DNA of 64,000 bases, from positions 38,282,145 to 38,346,144 of the forward strand of contig NC_034410.1 of the NCBI RefSeq assembly GCF_002078875.1, given 5' to 3'. How positions within the stretch are numbered: the first letter of the stretch is position 1; every line of letters starts with the position of its first letter. This document shows positions 63,679-64,000 of the stretch, in pieces. A program made the translations under genes and the position numbers. A model generated the notes under the pieces. It did no database searches and had not been told where the DNA came from. It saw nothing but the letters and a program-made list of their open reading frames with translations. This DNA comes from Numida meleagris (lineage: Eukaryota; Chordata; Aves; Galliformes; Numididae).

Positions 63679-64000
63679 GGACCTTTGAGCTTTTGCTTTT
63701 TTACCTCACTGGGGAGAAGTGCAAGCCAACAGGTCACTGGTACAACTCTAAGAAACACTACTGGTGAAAACAATCTCACTTTGTGTTTATGAGACATGAC
63801 AAGTAAGAATCAACATGGACAATCATTCATTCAGAAGAAAACAGTTAACAAAAAATGCCAGGCAACATTAACAGAAAATGTAATAAAATGTAGCAGATGT
63901 GTTAAATCACCCAGACATCACAAGATCAAAAAATTCACTTTTAATTTCAGGAGTGCTGGAGGTATGTACTTTCATCTACTGGCTAGTTTGACCTGTTCTA
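63679..64000. other. Gene-free right edge
   Basis: Nothing recognisable in the final 320 bases. Confidence 0.6.

Noticed and set aside
63564..63797. 77-codon minus-strand open frame with a repeated Phe-Ile-Leu-Phe-Tyr core
   Set aside because: It is simply the translation of the (AAAAT)n microsatellite.
1..64000. Possible CRISPR array, operon, phage or other prokaryotic system
   Set aside because: No regularly spaced repeats, no dense long open frames, and the repeat content is clearly avian.

Overview
The window looks like AT-rich, non-coding vertebrate nuclear DNA from a bird, most likely a galliform such as chicken. The main reason is the repeat content. It holds many CR1 non-LTR retrotransposon copies with the typical avian 3' end (a short repeat of the type ATTCTATGATTCTA, no poly-A tail). 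It also has one internally deleted mariner element resembling the chicken Galluhop/Mariner1_GG family and a solo LTR that looks like a galliform endogenous retrovirus LTR. There is no bacterial-style gene packing, no operon, no tRNA or rRNA that I can see, and no CRISPR array. I do not recognise any intact protein-coding gene. The longest open frame (202 codons, minus strand, 46394-47002) is the C-terminal part of a CR1 ORF2.

Layout. 1-7.8 kb: unique-looking DNA after a CR1 fragment near the left edge. 7.86-10.1 kb: three CR1 3' pieces, two of them joined head-to-head. 10-18.4 kb: unique-looking, with an (AAAC)n microsatellite. 18.5-20.0 kb: a long, heavily decayed, old CR1-type LINE on the plus strand. 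22 kb: a short internal CR1 piece. 22-30.7 kb: unique-looking. 30.7-31.2 kb: CR1 3' end. 31.2-37.7 kb: unique-looking, with a pyrimidine/purine tract. 37.7-39.8 kb: a short CR1 3' end and a second old, decayed CR1-type remnant. 41.9-42.4 kb: the mariner derivative. 43.5-51.2 kb: three large CR1 copies, all on the minus strand; the middle one keeps reverse transcriptase motifs. 53.6-54.1 kb: solo LTR with a 5-bp target duplication. 56.4-57.0 kb: a second probable LTR. 57-64 kb: very AT-rich, with one possible minus-strand terminal exon (59804-59932) and an (AAAAT)n array near the right edge.

Nothing here forms a new multi-gene system. The window reads as intron or intergenic DNA shaped by successive waves of CR1 insertion, plus one DNA transposon and one or two endogenous retroviral LTRs. 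All family names come from recognising consensus-like wording by eye; no database search was run.
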